The position numbers and the translations under genes were made by a program. The notes under the pieces were generated by a model. The model saw only the letters and a program-made list of their open reading frames with translations, had not been told where the DNA came from and did not search any database. Positions 1 through 10,077 of a stretch of 38,579 bases of DNA are shown here, one piece after another; within the stretch, counting starts at the first letter, position 1, and each line of letters begins with the position of its first letter. This DNA is from Phialocephala subalpina (lineage: Eukaryota; Ascomycota; Leotiomycetes; Helotiales; Mollisiaceae), in assembly GCA_900073065.1 (NCBI GenBank), contig FJOG01000002.1, forward strand, positions 2,537,325-2,575,903. Direction: 5' to 3'.

Positions 1-21
1 CCGATTTTGCAAGCGACTGTA
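1..21 (-). mobile_element. Terminus of a TIR element cut by the window edge
   Basis: Bases 1-19 are identical to the terminal bases at 20976-20994 and, like that copy, end in GACTG directly followed by TA (20-21). The reverse complement reads as a CAGTC...TGCAAAATCGG terminus. The identity continues one base past the TA and then stops, as expected at an insertion boundary. The rest of the element would lie left of the window. A frame open from 2 to 142 runs through this terminus, but I do not regard it as a gene. Confidence 0.55.
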
Positions 22-198
22 TGAATTGGAAACAAACGTTGAAGTGCGCCGCAACTCGGGATTGAACGGCCAGAATAGGCTTCGGACCGGGCAGAACCAC
101 GAGCGTATTGTGGATCTTACAATATCACTGAAGTTTATATGAACTGTTTGCGCGCTTATTGGAAATAATTTCGCTAAGTTAAAGGAAAAACTGCGAAA

Positions 199-456
199 AT
201 GTTCTGTGGGTGCATGAGATTCGGATCGAAGGCGAAAGCCGCATTTGGTGACGTTGAATCAGCGCGGCAAGATTCCTCCACCTCAGAATGGAGTTTCCAT
301 CGGTCCGACGCGCCATCACCGCCTGAGCGCTTAGATATTAGTGCAGATGGCTCTGGGTCATTGGTCGCGCCAGAAAGAGCGGTGGTCATGGAACCGAGCG
401 TTATACAAGCACTGGAGAATATTGATGAGATAATTCTATCTAATACTACTATCTAA
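199..456 (+). CDS. Small hypothetical protein, 85 aa
   Basis: This ORF starts at an ATG in a favourable fungal context (GCGAAAATG) about 180 bp from the mobile-element terminus at the window edge. The N-terminus begins MFCGCMRFGSK, a Cys/basic cluster that could be lipid-modified, but there is no signal peptide or membrane segment. The middle is Ser/Pro/Asp-rich and looks disordered. The last codons run into a 13-bp tandem repeat, so the C-terminus is set by repeat sequence. I recognise no family. It may be a genuine short gene or a chance ORF. Confidence 0.3.
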   Translation: MFCGCMRFGSKAKAAFGDVESARQDSSTSEWSFHRSDAPSPPERLDISADGSGSLVAPERAVVMEPSVIQALENIDEIILSNTTI

Positions 457-482
457 TACTACTATCTAACACTACTATCTAA
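436..482. repeat. 13-bp microsatellite-like tandem repeat
   Basis: Unit ctatctaatacta is present about 3.6 times, with one T-to-C change in the third copy. It overlaps the stop codon of the small ORF at 199-456 and lies just past the stop of the convergent gene at 492-1031. Confidence 0.9.
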
Positions 483-491
483 ATGCTCAAT

Positions 492-1031
492 TCAGAGAAA
501 ACCGGTCACAAGCTCCGTCACTACCGCCCAAAAGGCCACGTGAGACCAAGAGACATCAGGACGAGTACCTGACCCAGCGACAACGCTTTGAGGGGTCGAA
601 GAAGTACTGTGCTCTGGTAGACTTTGAGTAGCTGTGGCACCAGTCACCATTTGGGAAGACCCTATAGTCGTTGGGAAGCGGTGTTGGCCAGTGGATGTAG
701 CATTGATCATCTGCGTTCGACTAACCCCAAATGATGGCGGAGTATTGAACGGGGTGGCCGAGGTCAAGGACGTCTTACTCGATGTCGTCGTCGGTAACGT
801 TAAGGTTGTAGTGATTGAATTTGAAAGAGTGCCACTCGAATTTGAGGAAACGAGGTTGGCACAAGACGTGGGATTGCTTGTCATCAGAATGATTCCAGAG
901 CCAACTTGACCATCGTATTGGATTTCTACGGTTGCTTCTGCTTGCAATCTTGTACAGCTCTCAGCAGTATCAGATTGAACAAAGCCGTAACCAAACAAGA
1001 TGACCAAAAGTAGAGCACAATTTATGGCCAT
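492..1031 (-). CDS. Ser/Thr-rich secreted or wall-anchored protein, 179 aa
   Basis: The ATG at 1031 opens a frame whose first 20 or so residues form a signal peptide (MAINCALLLVILFGYGF, cleavage probably near Ala/Glu 23-25). A short part with two Cys follows, then more than 100 residues dominated by Ser and Thr with several N-glycosylation sequons. The last 20 residues are hydrophobic and preceded by a small-residue stretch (AGSGT), as in GPI-anchor signals. Long O-glycosylated stalks on a GPI anchor are typical of fungal cell-wall surface proteins. It is divergent to the gene at 1278, with a shared 246-bp upstream region. No catalytic domain is visible. Surface localisation is well supported; the exact role is unknown. 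Confidence 0.65.
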   Translation of the reverse strand: MAINCALLLVILFGYGFVQSDTAESCTRLQAEATVEIQYDGQVGSGIILMTSNPTSCANLVSSNSSGTLSNSITTTLTLPTTTSSKTSLTSATPFNTPPSFGVSRTQMINATSTGQHRFPTTIGSSQMVTGATATQSLPEHSTSSTPQSVVAGSGTRPDVSWSHVAFWAVVTELVTGFL

Positions 1032-1277
1032 TATTTATGACGAGACATTGAATTGGACTCTACACGGAGCACTCCCCCACACCCCTCCTTTTATAGAGAA
1101 CCAAAACTGGCATACAATAAAGAGCCAAGAACTGCTTATAGCAGAAGCCAAAACTGGCTTATTGCAAGACCTATAAGAAAACCATCTATATCCCAAGCTT
1201 CGTCTTTAGATTCTCCAGCTGTTTCTAACGCCCATTGTTCTTTATATCACTCCGAAACGAACCTTCATTCTTATGAG

Positions 1278-2870
1278 ATGGCATTACAGAAGAAGAAAGT
1301 AAGAGTTTTAAGTCAAGCAAAGAGGAGTAGCAAAGATGCAAAGAAGAAGACGGCCCGTGACGGAATGTCTAAGGCGCGTAAGGCGCTCGAAGATGCAAGA
1401 GAGGTAAAGGCACAAAGGGAGGCCAGGAGGAATGAACTGCAAAAGTCTCTCGAAGCTGCATCGAAAGAAGAAGCGGAGTCCATGAAAATGGAGATTGATA
1501 AGATCGAGAATGAGCTTCAACAGACTGAGCAACAGCTACAAGCAGCACAAGCGGAAGAGGCAAGGTTCAAGAAGGATGAAGAAGACGCCGATAACGAGGA
1601 CGAGTATAGCGACATGGAGGTTGATAATGATGATAAAGATCCTGATAAACCGGAGCCTTCGACCGAGTCCATGGATCCAGTGGCATTCGCAGAGAAGCTT
1701 ATGAAGGGACTGAGCATTTCTGGCCGGACTCAGGCAATTGACCTAACTCATGATATCCAGTTGAGAAATACGCAAGCGGTTACCTGCTACAAGAGTGGAT
1801 GGGGGAAGCCAGCTATTGTTGTCGATTGCGAAATCCCCGATGCTCTAATTTACCGAATTAGGAAGGATATTATGATTCCGGATGGGACTCCAAACCTTAT
1901 GAGGTGGAGACGCGGGGGTAAATTTAAAGATGTAAAGGCCGAAGTCAAGTGGGCGTGGAGAGATATAAAAGATATCCTAGGCATTGCAATTGAGGTACCA
2001 TTGGGCTATAATGGAAAGCCAGAAGAGCTCGTCCAGCCGATCCGACGTCTGTCGAAAAAGGAAAAGGAAAGATTGATCAAAAAAGGGAAACTTCTTCCAA
2101 AGGAGCCAAAGCAGCCGGATGTACAACTTCTCGTCGAATGGTGGGAGGGGATGATAGCAGAAGGTGAAACTGAGAAGCGTTTCACGAGTGTGGAAAACAG
2201 ATCATCGTGCCGTCAGATTTGGAGGAAAAAGGGCGTCGCTGATGCCTTTTTGTTGGAAGTGGCAACGAAGAATGAAACAGCGTACAGGCGGGCTGGTGGG
2301 CGACACTCCACAGAAGAAAGGAGCTTGTCTCCAATTAGAATACCAAGGGGTACACCGGGAGTTGATGATGACCTATACTCGGACGAGTCAGGAACAGAGG
2401 ACGAGGAAGAGGAGGAGGAGCAGAAGAAGAAGAAGAAGAAGAAGGAGCAGAAGAAGAAGGAGCAGAAGAAGAAGGAGCAGAAGAAGAAGGGACGGAAGAA
2501 GGGAAAGAAGGAAGAGGACGAGGAAGAGGAGGACGAGGAAGAGGAGGACGAGGAAGAGGAGGACGAGGAGGACGAGGAGGAGGACGAGGAGGAGGAGAAG
2601 GAGAAGAAGAAGGAGAAGAAGAAGGAGGAGAAGAAGGAGGAGAAGAAGGAGGAGGAGAAGAAAAAGAAACAGAAGGAGAAGGAAGGAAAGGGTGGCTTTG
2701 ATGCATCGGATTACAAGGCTGCTTCGGACCAGTTTGAGCTACGATTCCGCGCTCGGAAGGGAATAGCCCCGGATGTTGAATTGACACCGATACAAGAAGG
2801 GGACCTGATGGAGGCATTCGAATATGTCTGGGCAAAGAGACAGGCGGAGAAGAGAAGGTCAAAGCTATGA
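1278..2870 (+). CDS. Coiled-coil protein with acidic/lysine-rich low-complexity tail, 530 aa
   Basis: The frame is open further upstream, but the first ATG is at 1278, after a pyrimidine-rich leader, so I place the start there. Residues about 20-105 are Lys/Glu/Gln-rich heptads (coiled coil). Residues 105-135 are acidic. Residues about 140-310 look globular, with several Trp (KSGWGKPAIVVDCEIPDALI, then a WAWRDIKD segment). Residues about 370-485 are almost only E, D and K, encoded by a purine-rich tract. About 45 ordinary residues close the protein. Basic and acidic tracts of this kind suggest a nuclear or nucleolar protein, but that is inference. No introns are needed. The family was not recognised. 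Confidence 0.75.
   Translation: MALQKKKVRVLSQAKRSSKDAKKKTARDGMSKARKALEDAREVKAQREARRNELQKSLEAASKEEAESMKMEIDKIENELQQTEQQLQAAQAEEARFKKDEEDADNEDEYSDMEVDNDDKDPDKPEPSTESMDPVAFAEKLMKGLSISGRTQAIDLTHDIQLRNTQAVTCYKSGWGKPAIVVDCEIPDALIYRIRKDIMIPDGTPNLMRWRRGGKFKDVKAEVKWAWRDIKDILGIAIEVPLGYNGKPEELVQPIRRLSKKEKERLIKKGKLLPKEPKQPDVQLLVEWWEGMIAEGETEKRFTSVENRSSCRQIWRKKGVADAFLLEVATKNETAYRRAGGRHSTEERSLSPIRIPRGTPGVDDDLYSDESGTEDEEEEEEQKKKKKKKEQKKKEQKKKEQKKKGRKKGKKEEDEEEEDEEEEDEEEEDEEDEEEDEEEEKEKKKEKKKEEKKEEKKEEEKKKKQKEKEGKGGFDASDYKAASDQFELRFRARKGIAPDVELTPIQEGDLMEAFEYVWAKRQAEKRRSKL
2397..2680 (+). repeat. Purine-rich GAG/GAA/AAG tract inside a CDS
   Basis: About 280 bp of the + strand is nearly all A and G, interrupted only by scattered single C in GAC and CAG codons. 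It includes sub-repeats such as gaggacgaggaa and cagaagaagaaggag. It encodes the E/D/K tail of the gene at 1278-2870 and stays open in other frames as an Arg-rich (plus strand) or Pro/Ser-rich (minus strand) shadow. Confidence 0.9.
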
Positions 2871-3313
2871 TTTAAGGTTATTCGTGTTTGATTGTCACTA
2901 GATTGGCTTTTGTATCGAGCTTCGTTTCTTTATTTTCTTGGGCTTTTTGCCTTTAATAACTAATTGTATTTCCTTGGATGGATATTTTCTTGCGCTTACT
3001 ATATCTCGATAATATTTTCTATTGCTTCTACTTACTCTTTAATCTTTCCAAAGTAATAAGTTAATTACATAGAATCTGAAATAAATAGGAATTTGCGTAA
3101 AAATTTATGTCTGAAATGTGACAAGGAAAGACGTTCTATACGGAGCAAGCGTTGACGCAGACAACCGGTTTTGGCTTCGTTGTTTCTATTTGCCTACTAA
3201 TTCATGACGATCCTGCCATCATAGAGAAGCTGCCAATTTCGGCTCCTACCCAATCTCGACAATTAGATATAAAGCTTTGACCTGCCTACTATTAGTCAAT
3301 CACCAAGCTCATC
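2871..3313. other. Intergenic, no feature seen
   Basis: AT-rich sequence between the coiled-coil gene and the ferric-reductase relic. It serves as 3' UTR of one and upstream region of the other. No ORF, repeat or RNA gene was found. Confidence 0.6.
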
Positions 3314-5212
3314 ATGGAAATCACTCTAGTATATGCCATCGCCTTGGGTGGCGTCCTCCTCATCCCTCTCCTTATCAATCTCCTTCCTTGGCTTCCGTAT
3401 CTTACTTTCTCTACACCACCCTTCCTCCAACAAATTTTAAGATACCTAAAATACGCTTACCTTGTTCGCCGTCATCAGTTCTTGGGCCCATGGACATTCG
3501 CAGACATTTTACTTCAGGTTATTTACATTGCCAGCAACTCTGTCTGCCTTTGTCTTCCAGACTTGCATATTGCAAAGGCTGGTATGCGAGCCGGGAATCT
3601 CTCACTAATCAACATGATCCCTCTCTTCCTAGGCCCACACCTGGGATTTCTCGCTGATATTCTTGGTGTCTCCTTGAGCACCTTTCGGTTAATGCACCGT
3701 TCCGCTGGAGTGATGTCCTGCAGCCTGGTATTGTTCCATGTGCTCGCCATGCTCGTCTCCCATACGGTCTTCCCCTTACGTGGTACTGCAAACCTTTCTG
3801 CGGTCGTAGTAAGTACCCTCATTACGATCATCTTTTCACCACCCACTGACATACTAAGAGTGGAGCATCCCTCTCTTCCTAGGCCCACACCTGGGATTTC
3901 TCGCTGATATTCTTGGTGTCTCCTTGAGCACCTTTCGGTTAATGCACCGTTCCGCTGGAGTGATGTCCTGCAGCCTGGTATTGTTCCATGTGCTCGCCAT
4001 GCTCGTCTCCCATACGGTCTTCCCCTTACGTGGTACTGCAAACCTTTCTGCGGTCGTAGTAAGTACCCTCATTACGATCATCTTTTCACCACCCACTGAC
4101 ATACTAAGAGTGGAGCAAGTTGCCGAGAGTTGGAGAGGTCTTCAAGTATCCTGGTGAAGATGACAACAGCCCTGTACAATTAACGATAATTCCGCAAGAA
4201 CCTTTGAGAATGGGCGCTGGACAATACGTTAATATATATATCCCATCACTTGGCGTTCGCTCCTTTATTTTTATGCAGACCCATCCATTTGTAGTCGCCT
4301 CCTGGACAGGTAAGCGGCAGACGAAGCTGGAGCTCGTGATCGAGCCTCGCCGTGGATGGACTAAGATTCTTCAGTCTCGCGCGATAACCGCGAGCGGGCA
4401 GAGCGGAGGACTGGGCCGGGTGCTATTTACTGGACCTCACGGCGCTATCGTACCGGTGAGCAACTACGAGTATATTTTCATGGTTGCGAGCGGCTACGGT
4501 ATCATAGCGCAGTTGCCACTTTTGGAACGGCTGGTTCAGGGCACGCTCGCTCGTGAAGTTCGAGCTCGCCGAATCTGTTTAGTCTGGGAGTTTGAAGACA
4601 TCGGTGAGTATGCTCTCTAGATGTTGCTTGCCTCCCTTAACGCTTTTACCATAGGGCTTTACAAAGCAGTTTATCCGCTATTTAATTGGGTTTTGGTAGA
4701 AGATCGGAAATTAGGAGACAATTGTGTAAGTTGCAGCGCCAATTCAGATATCTCTTCCTAATACCGCTAGGCCCTTGCAATTTCGCTTTATTCGTCCCAG
4801 CTGGCGCCTGATGAGCTTTCAAAACGAGCAAAGATTTCACCAGAATCGCTCTCTCTCAAGGATGTGTTTAAAGCTGAGATCGCGGAGATTGACAAGAGGA
4901 AGACGCAAGAAAATGAAGCCGTACGAAAAATGGAGGAAAAGAGGGCAAAGGAAATAGAAAGAGGACGAGAAGAGGTTGTTTTGGAACGGCCGGTGGGTGA
5001 AATTATCCATGAGCCTGGGGCCTTGCCCGTGTGTACAAGTACACCTAGAATGCTTATTACAGGTAAGGCTGTCGCATGTTGAGGGTTTGCTCTTGTTAAC
5101 GATTCAAGTATCTGCATCAACAAAGATTCGGGATGAGCTAAGATCTATTCTACGAACTTCTCTTGATAAAGATATTACTTTAAAAGAGTTAGATTATCAG
5201 CCTTCAGACTAG
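3314..5212 (+). pseudogene. Disrupted ferric-chelate reductase (FRE/NOX-type)
   Basis: The N-terminal exon (3314-3808) encodes several membrane helices including MHR...LFHVLAML, one His pair of the heme-binding core. Later exons carry the FAD-binding motif HPFVVASW, an NAD-type GPHGAIVP...VASGYGI segment and the usual end VSASTKIRDEL...LKELDYQP. Predicted introns are 4604-4654, 4726-4770 and 5063-5108; all keep frame. An exact 250-bp tandem duplication (3617-3866 and 3867-4116) shifts the frame if read through. Splicing from the first donor (3809) to the acceptor after the second copy (4110) would remove the extra copy and leave a continuous 484-aa frame. Even then, the next helices with the second His pair, normally between the first heme helices and the FAD domain, are not visible. 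The protein would therefore be unlikely to move electrons across a membrane. In intact members it reduces extracellular Fe(III) for uptake. Confidence 0.75.
3617..4116 (+). repeat. Exact 250-bp direct tandem duplication
   Basis: Copy 1 is 3617-3866 and copy 2 is 3867-4116; I found no differences. Each copy holds the 3' part of the first ferric-reductase exon, a complete 52-nt intron (donor gtaagt, branch-like ctgac, acceptor) and the first bases of the next exon. Because 250 is not a multiple of three, read-through shifts the frame. The identity points to a very recent event or an assembly artefact. Confidence 0.95.
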
Positions 5213-5447
5213 CGTTATTTATATAGAATCAAATAGACAATTTTTCAGTTTGTAAAAGGAAATGTCAGTTCGAGAGCCAGTTCCCTCAAGAGAAGTGGAT
5301 TGCTTTGGAAGCAGCCGAAACCTGATCTCCAGACGCCAGAACGGGAGGCTTTCAAAAGTGGCGCACTCAATTAGCAATAAAAAGGGCCATGCAGAACTCA
5401 TCTGTAGAAATGTTCAAGAACTTGTCTATTGAATTTAATCATATAAT

Positions 5448-8264
5448 ATGGTAGAGCGAATTAAACTGGCCTCTTTGCCAGACTATGTCGCGCATTTGAA
5501 GCTATGTCCATTAATCAACGCATTACGAGAAAAGAAGAAGATCGTTGTTATAGCAGGAGCGGGAATCTCTGCAAAAGCTGGAAGTAAGTAGCTCTCTTTA
5601 CATTGTCCCACCTGCTAAGCTGGTGAAGTCCCTACCTTTGACGCTATGCCAATGGCTAGCACAACAATATTCAATATGAGCATGTATAACAACGACGACG
5701 ATACAATACTCTTAAACGAAATGTTGTCTGATATGTATCACCGCGCGCAGGCTGCAAGCCCAACTCAATTTCACCACGTGCTCAAAGCCATTGCCGAAGA
5801 AGGTCGCCTGCATCGGCTCTATACTCAAAATATTGATGGGCTTGACACGCAATTAGCACCATTAAAGACTCAAATTCCTTTGCCGCCAAAGGGGCCATGG
5901 CCAACGACAATTCAGCTACATGGAGACTTAGGGACTGTTAGGTGCCAGAGAGATCCTCAACACTTGTCTCGCTTTGACCCAGCTTTGTTCGCCTCAGATT
6001 TGACCGCCAAAAAACCATCCTTACCGACATGTACTGAGTGCAAGGCGCATAAGCGAACAGGGGAAGTTCCTGTCTTGAGACCTAGAGTCTGGCTATATCT
6101 TGACGACAACTATCCGGATGAGGATGCTATCAGCAGGGTCACTCATGCCGATCTGCAAAAAAAGCTCGATGTAGTCATTGTAGTAGGCACTGCGCTCAAG
6201 GTCGAAGGAGCAAAAAAGTTAGCAAAGGATATGTGCACTGCAGTTCGTCAGCGTGGTGGGATCGCTGTCTGGATCAACCTCAAGGCCCCGACCAAGGATC
6301 TCGATTGGTTCGACCTCGTCATCGAAGGAGACTGCGAAACAGTGGCAATGCACGTGTCGATCTGGTGGCTGAATGTCCCTCTTGTTTTGAGCGACAGCCA
6401 GATACAACAACTACAGCAGAGATGCAAGCCACTCTTTATTGCAAGGTCGCCGGGAGCCGCACTAAATCGAGTCTTGGCTGAGATGGATACCGACTCTCTC
6501 TCCAAAATCATCCAGCAACATGAAAATAAGTCAAAGATTCTCAACATCAAAGATAATGGCAGGTTGATCTTTGCCTCCGCAGAGCAATCCCAAGTTACTA
6601 GCTCAGGCGGTAGTACAGCTAAGCTCGAATGGACGGCAGTCAACAAGCCATCGCCGGTGCCAAGTGCTGCACCACCTAAGAGCCCGGATATTCTGCCGAA
6701 ACTGCCAGACTGTTGGAGAGTTGAAATGTCAAAAAGACTGAGCGAAGTTGTTGTTGAAGAAGTCGTTGTTCGTAAGACTGAGAAAAAAGGGACGGAAAAA
6801 GTACGTGCAAGTTCGAGTGTCGTCACTAAAATTCTCGAACTTGGATACCGCGCAAAGCCAGAAAAGTCCCTCTGGCGCCTGAAGCCCGGAGAATGGCTTA
6901 ATGACGAGATTATCAATGCATATCTTGAACTCCTTCAGAGGTCTATCGCATCTCCGAGTCATAGAATCGCAAATTCCTTCATCATGGCGATGAGACTCGA
7001 TCGGCCGTACAAATGGTTTACAAAGCTCCTTGACACTGGTACATACACAATATATCTACCAGTCAATCAAAAAGATTACCATTGGAGTTTCGCTGTTATG
7101 ACATCAAAGAGCAAGGAGGATGCTTTGTGTTGGACCTATTATGACAGTCTTGGCGGTGAAGCTCCAGAGACTCTATTGAACTGGATTCAACTTTGGTTCC
7201 GTAACAAAAGGATAGAGGAGCTGACGGTCTTACCTAATCCAAAACAGAAGAATGGCACAGACTGCGGCCTTTTTGTCCTAATAGGCATTCGTCTCTTGAC
7301 TGCTGGGCGGCCACATCTCACCCAGGCCGAGAGCAGTGCTTTACTTCCATCGTTCAGGGAAAGGGTCTTGGCCGAACTCCTAGCTTCAAGCCTCGACCCT
7401 TCGGAAAGCCAATATCGAGAGCTCGAACTGAAAGAGACAAACGCCAAAGAAACCCCGCCGCAAGCCACCGAGGACAGTGATAGTGACGACAGTGATTGCG
7501 TGATTTTACCTGCGAAACCCGACGACCGTCATCACAACAATCAGCCAGAGCTATTTGCATCGCAATCCCCGGTTTCTGATTCCAGTGGTTCTGGAGGAGA
7601 CGAGAAAAAGAGTCCTGAACATATCGCTTCCGCATTTGCAAGGGAAGCAACGATGCTCAGTACGCTAAGAGAGGCCGTAGCAATAGAACGCGCCACGCAA
7701 AAACAACAGCAGAACTTAGTAACAGAGAGCCTGGAGCTTGCAAAGTTGTGGCTCATGATCAGAACAGAGAAACGGGCTCTGAAACAACGATACATCCACT
7801 ACGAGTTTTCTCGCCAATTCTGGGCAGTGATGAAGGATTTCAATAGGAGCCCACACGAACGTGGCCCAGTTCCCAAGGCTACTATCTCGAAGGTGATGGA
7901 CAAACTTGAGATCACCGATCGGGCTACCTGGAAATACATCTTAAAACGGGCAAGGAGAGCATCAGTCTGGACTGAACTAATTGATATATTCAAGGACGAT
8001 CTGGAGCACCCTAGTGTTGTGTTGTGCGCCGTCCCAAACGCGACGTACAGGTTAGAGGCACTAACATTGTCTAATCGTAAAGTATTTTTTGAGACAATTC
8101 GTTCGAGATTGAAAGAGCCAGAAAATGGGATTCTGGCAAGACTCAAAGCTGCAAGTGCTCTACATTGGGCGGTGATACATAACGGCCTACCCATAGAGGA
8201 CCTTCCCATAGAGTCCGCCAACGAAGACCTGCCCTTTGAACAGAAGGTCAGTTCTGGAAAATAA
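5448..8264 (+). CDS. SIR2 (sirtuin) - Ulp1/SENP protease fusion, 923 aa
   Basis: Two exons (5448-5583 and 5629-8264) join in frame across a 45-nt intron (gtaagt...gaag) that splits the sirtuin motif GAGIS-x4-GIPTF. The sirtuin half (about 30-290) has GAGIS at 37-41, TQNIDGLD at 111-118, the catalytic His in QLHGDLG (143) and GTALKV at 232-237. Only three cysteines of a zinc tetrad are obvious (151, 180, 183). The C48 peptidase half (about 440-605) has WLNDEIIN at 468-475, His530 in DYHW, Asp551 in YYDSLGG, Gln585 and Cys591 in GTDCG: a complete His-Asp-Cys triad plus oxyanion Gln. An acidic patch followed by CVIL (660-673) looks like a SUMO-interacting motif. The last 200 residues are helical and unassigned. 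Sirtuins are NAD-dependent deacylases and Ulp1 enzymes cleave SUMO or similar modifiers; the joint role is inference. Confidence 0.85.
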
Positions 8265-8855
8265 TCAATATATATATTCAACAAGCAGATCATAGCATCA
8301 TAAGTAGATAGAATCACAAGCTACACATATAACGCTTGGTTTTCTGTAGCTCCATCATAGTGGCAAAGTACAAACGTGTCTGCTAGTTGAAGAGCAGTCT
8401 CCACCTCAGGGCCCTTCCGAGTTCGCAATTACTGTTATTTCTCCAAATACTGTTGGTAAAAGGAGTTCTCAATTATCTCTTCAATCAAAATACTGAGATC
8501 CTTCTGTACCAGACGCAGAACTACATGCGGCAAGAACTGAAGCTCGACTACGCTGCAGCAATAATAAGCAACCAATCACACGACCCCGCGTAACATCCCT
8601 TCGCTTAGGCAATTCTTGGCACCAGGCGCCTACTTCGAATCTGGGCTTCACTTGGGCAGCTTCCCAAAACGGCAGCTTTCAAAATACCGCCTGGAAACCC
8701 CAGCGCCCACGACTCATGTTGCTGCGTCCGTTTCCGGTACCAAGCCACTTCTTGCCACTTGAGAGATACAGATAAAGGTGAGACTTGTTTCCTTGCTTCA
8801 GTCTTCAAGTATCGGCACTTGCAGCCATTCAGATTCACCTGCGAACAACTTCCAT
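8265..8855. other. Intergenic, no confident gene
   Basis: About 590 bp between the SIR2-Ulp1 gene and the membrane-protein gene. Short ORFs on both strands lack codon character and splice support. The last part is a plausible 5' leader (pyrimidine-rich stretches before 8856). Confidence 0.5.
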
Positions 8856-9623
8856 ATGTCTCATTCGAAGACTTCTCACCTTTCACCTCGAGATCCTCCT
8901 CAAGTCGAAACTGTCGAGATTGACAAAAATCCACGCCGAAGTACGTCATCTCTAGCACTCCGTGATCGAATTCGCAGACTTTTCCTGCACCAAGATCACT
9001 CGAGCGGCTCTCGTTCAGAATCCAGCTCTACAAGATCTGGAGCTCGTTTTGTAATGATGGCATCTTGGCTAAAGGTGAAGGCCGAGGTACCAAAACTATT
9101 ATATGCGAACATGCTTGTTCTCTTCACCTGGCTTCTTGCCGGCCTCGTTATCCTCCCCGTGATATTCGCTTCGATTCGTAATTCCCGTGCCCTAGATGGC
9201 ATCGGAAGGGCTGGGAAAGCTGTGTTTAGCGCAGTCCAAGATTCTCCCCTATTAGTGGTGGCAGGGACAGGTTTTATTTGTGGCGTAGTTGGATTATACT
9301 GGCACTGTTGGGGGCATACGGGTAAGTATGTTTGGCTGACAGATGGCGCATTTTTGTGAGTCTCTTCTCAACTGTTGTATGATGATCATAATGTTGACAA
9401 GGGCAGACCTACCCTCATGGACTCTGCCCTTACTTTTGTTACGGCGTTGGTCAATATCTGCGCGGCCCGTGGCCGTCACTGGTTAGTCACAGCATTCGTG
9501 ACCGTGGCCGTGACGATAAGCACAACACTTGTTGCTATTATAATATATATGATATATGTAGGATTGACTGACTCGGCTTGGGAAGAGCACCGCGCAATGA
9601 AAGAGGCTCATGTTGCGCAGTAG
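8856..9623 (+). CDS. Small multi-pass membrane protein, 242 aa
   Basis: Two exons (8856-9321, 9361-9623) join in phase across a 39-nt intron with donor gtaagt and branch ctgac; reading through would hit a stop. The start is the ATG in CATATGTCTCAT. The first 85 residues are polar and Ser/Arg-rich (cytosolic). Helices follow at about 87-112 (LLYANMLVLFTWLLAGLVIL), at 130-150 (PLLVVAGTGFICGVVGLYW) and two more in the second exon (the last TISTTLVAIIIYMIYV), then a short charged tail. This four-helix layout is common in ascomycete hypothetical membrane proteins. Function unknown. Confidence 0.65.
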
Positions 9624-10077
9624 GTGGTTGGAATGCTTTGTGAAAGTGGCTGCTGGAAGGCCGTATACTTTGTTGGGTTTTGTTTTGGTAGATGATGATG
9701 TGATCTTTGAGGTAGTTGCGTGTCTGTTGAAATGGACATGATGGATCTAAAATAGAGATGATAGTTAAGTAATTATTGCGCTGAAGAGTAGTGAGGAGGA
9801 TTGGTGGTTGTTGTTAGTAGGACGCAAGCTTACATAGACGTCCAGCTGACCTCAGGTGGACAAGCTACAAGGCTGAAAACTCCACAAGGCTGAAATTTAG
9901 CGTCTATTTCCAATCCTTAACCTCTAACTGTTTCTCCCATGAATGGATCAACGGATGATCGGTCGACGAATGGGAGACATATCTGATATCTCATGCGTAT
10001 AAAATTGGAATTGAATTAAAAGTTTCATGAGAAGTCTTCATGCCAACAAGTCATGCCAAGTTCTTGAGCATACATAA
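9624..10077. other. Intergenic, nothing recognised
   Basis: About 450 bp with no convincing ORF. It contains a small direct repeat (acaaggctgaaa twice near 9870-9895). One arm of a 16-bp inverted repeat (10038-10053, partner 10581-10596) lies at its right end. Confidence 0.5.

Noticed and set aside
2164..2766. Arg-rich plus-strand ORF and matching Pro/Ser-rich minus-strand ORF over the purine tract
   Set aside because: These are shadows of the K/E-rich CDS, produced by low-complexity triplet repeats that stay open in every frame.
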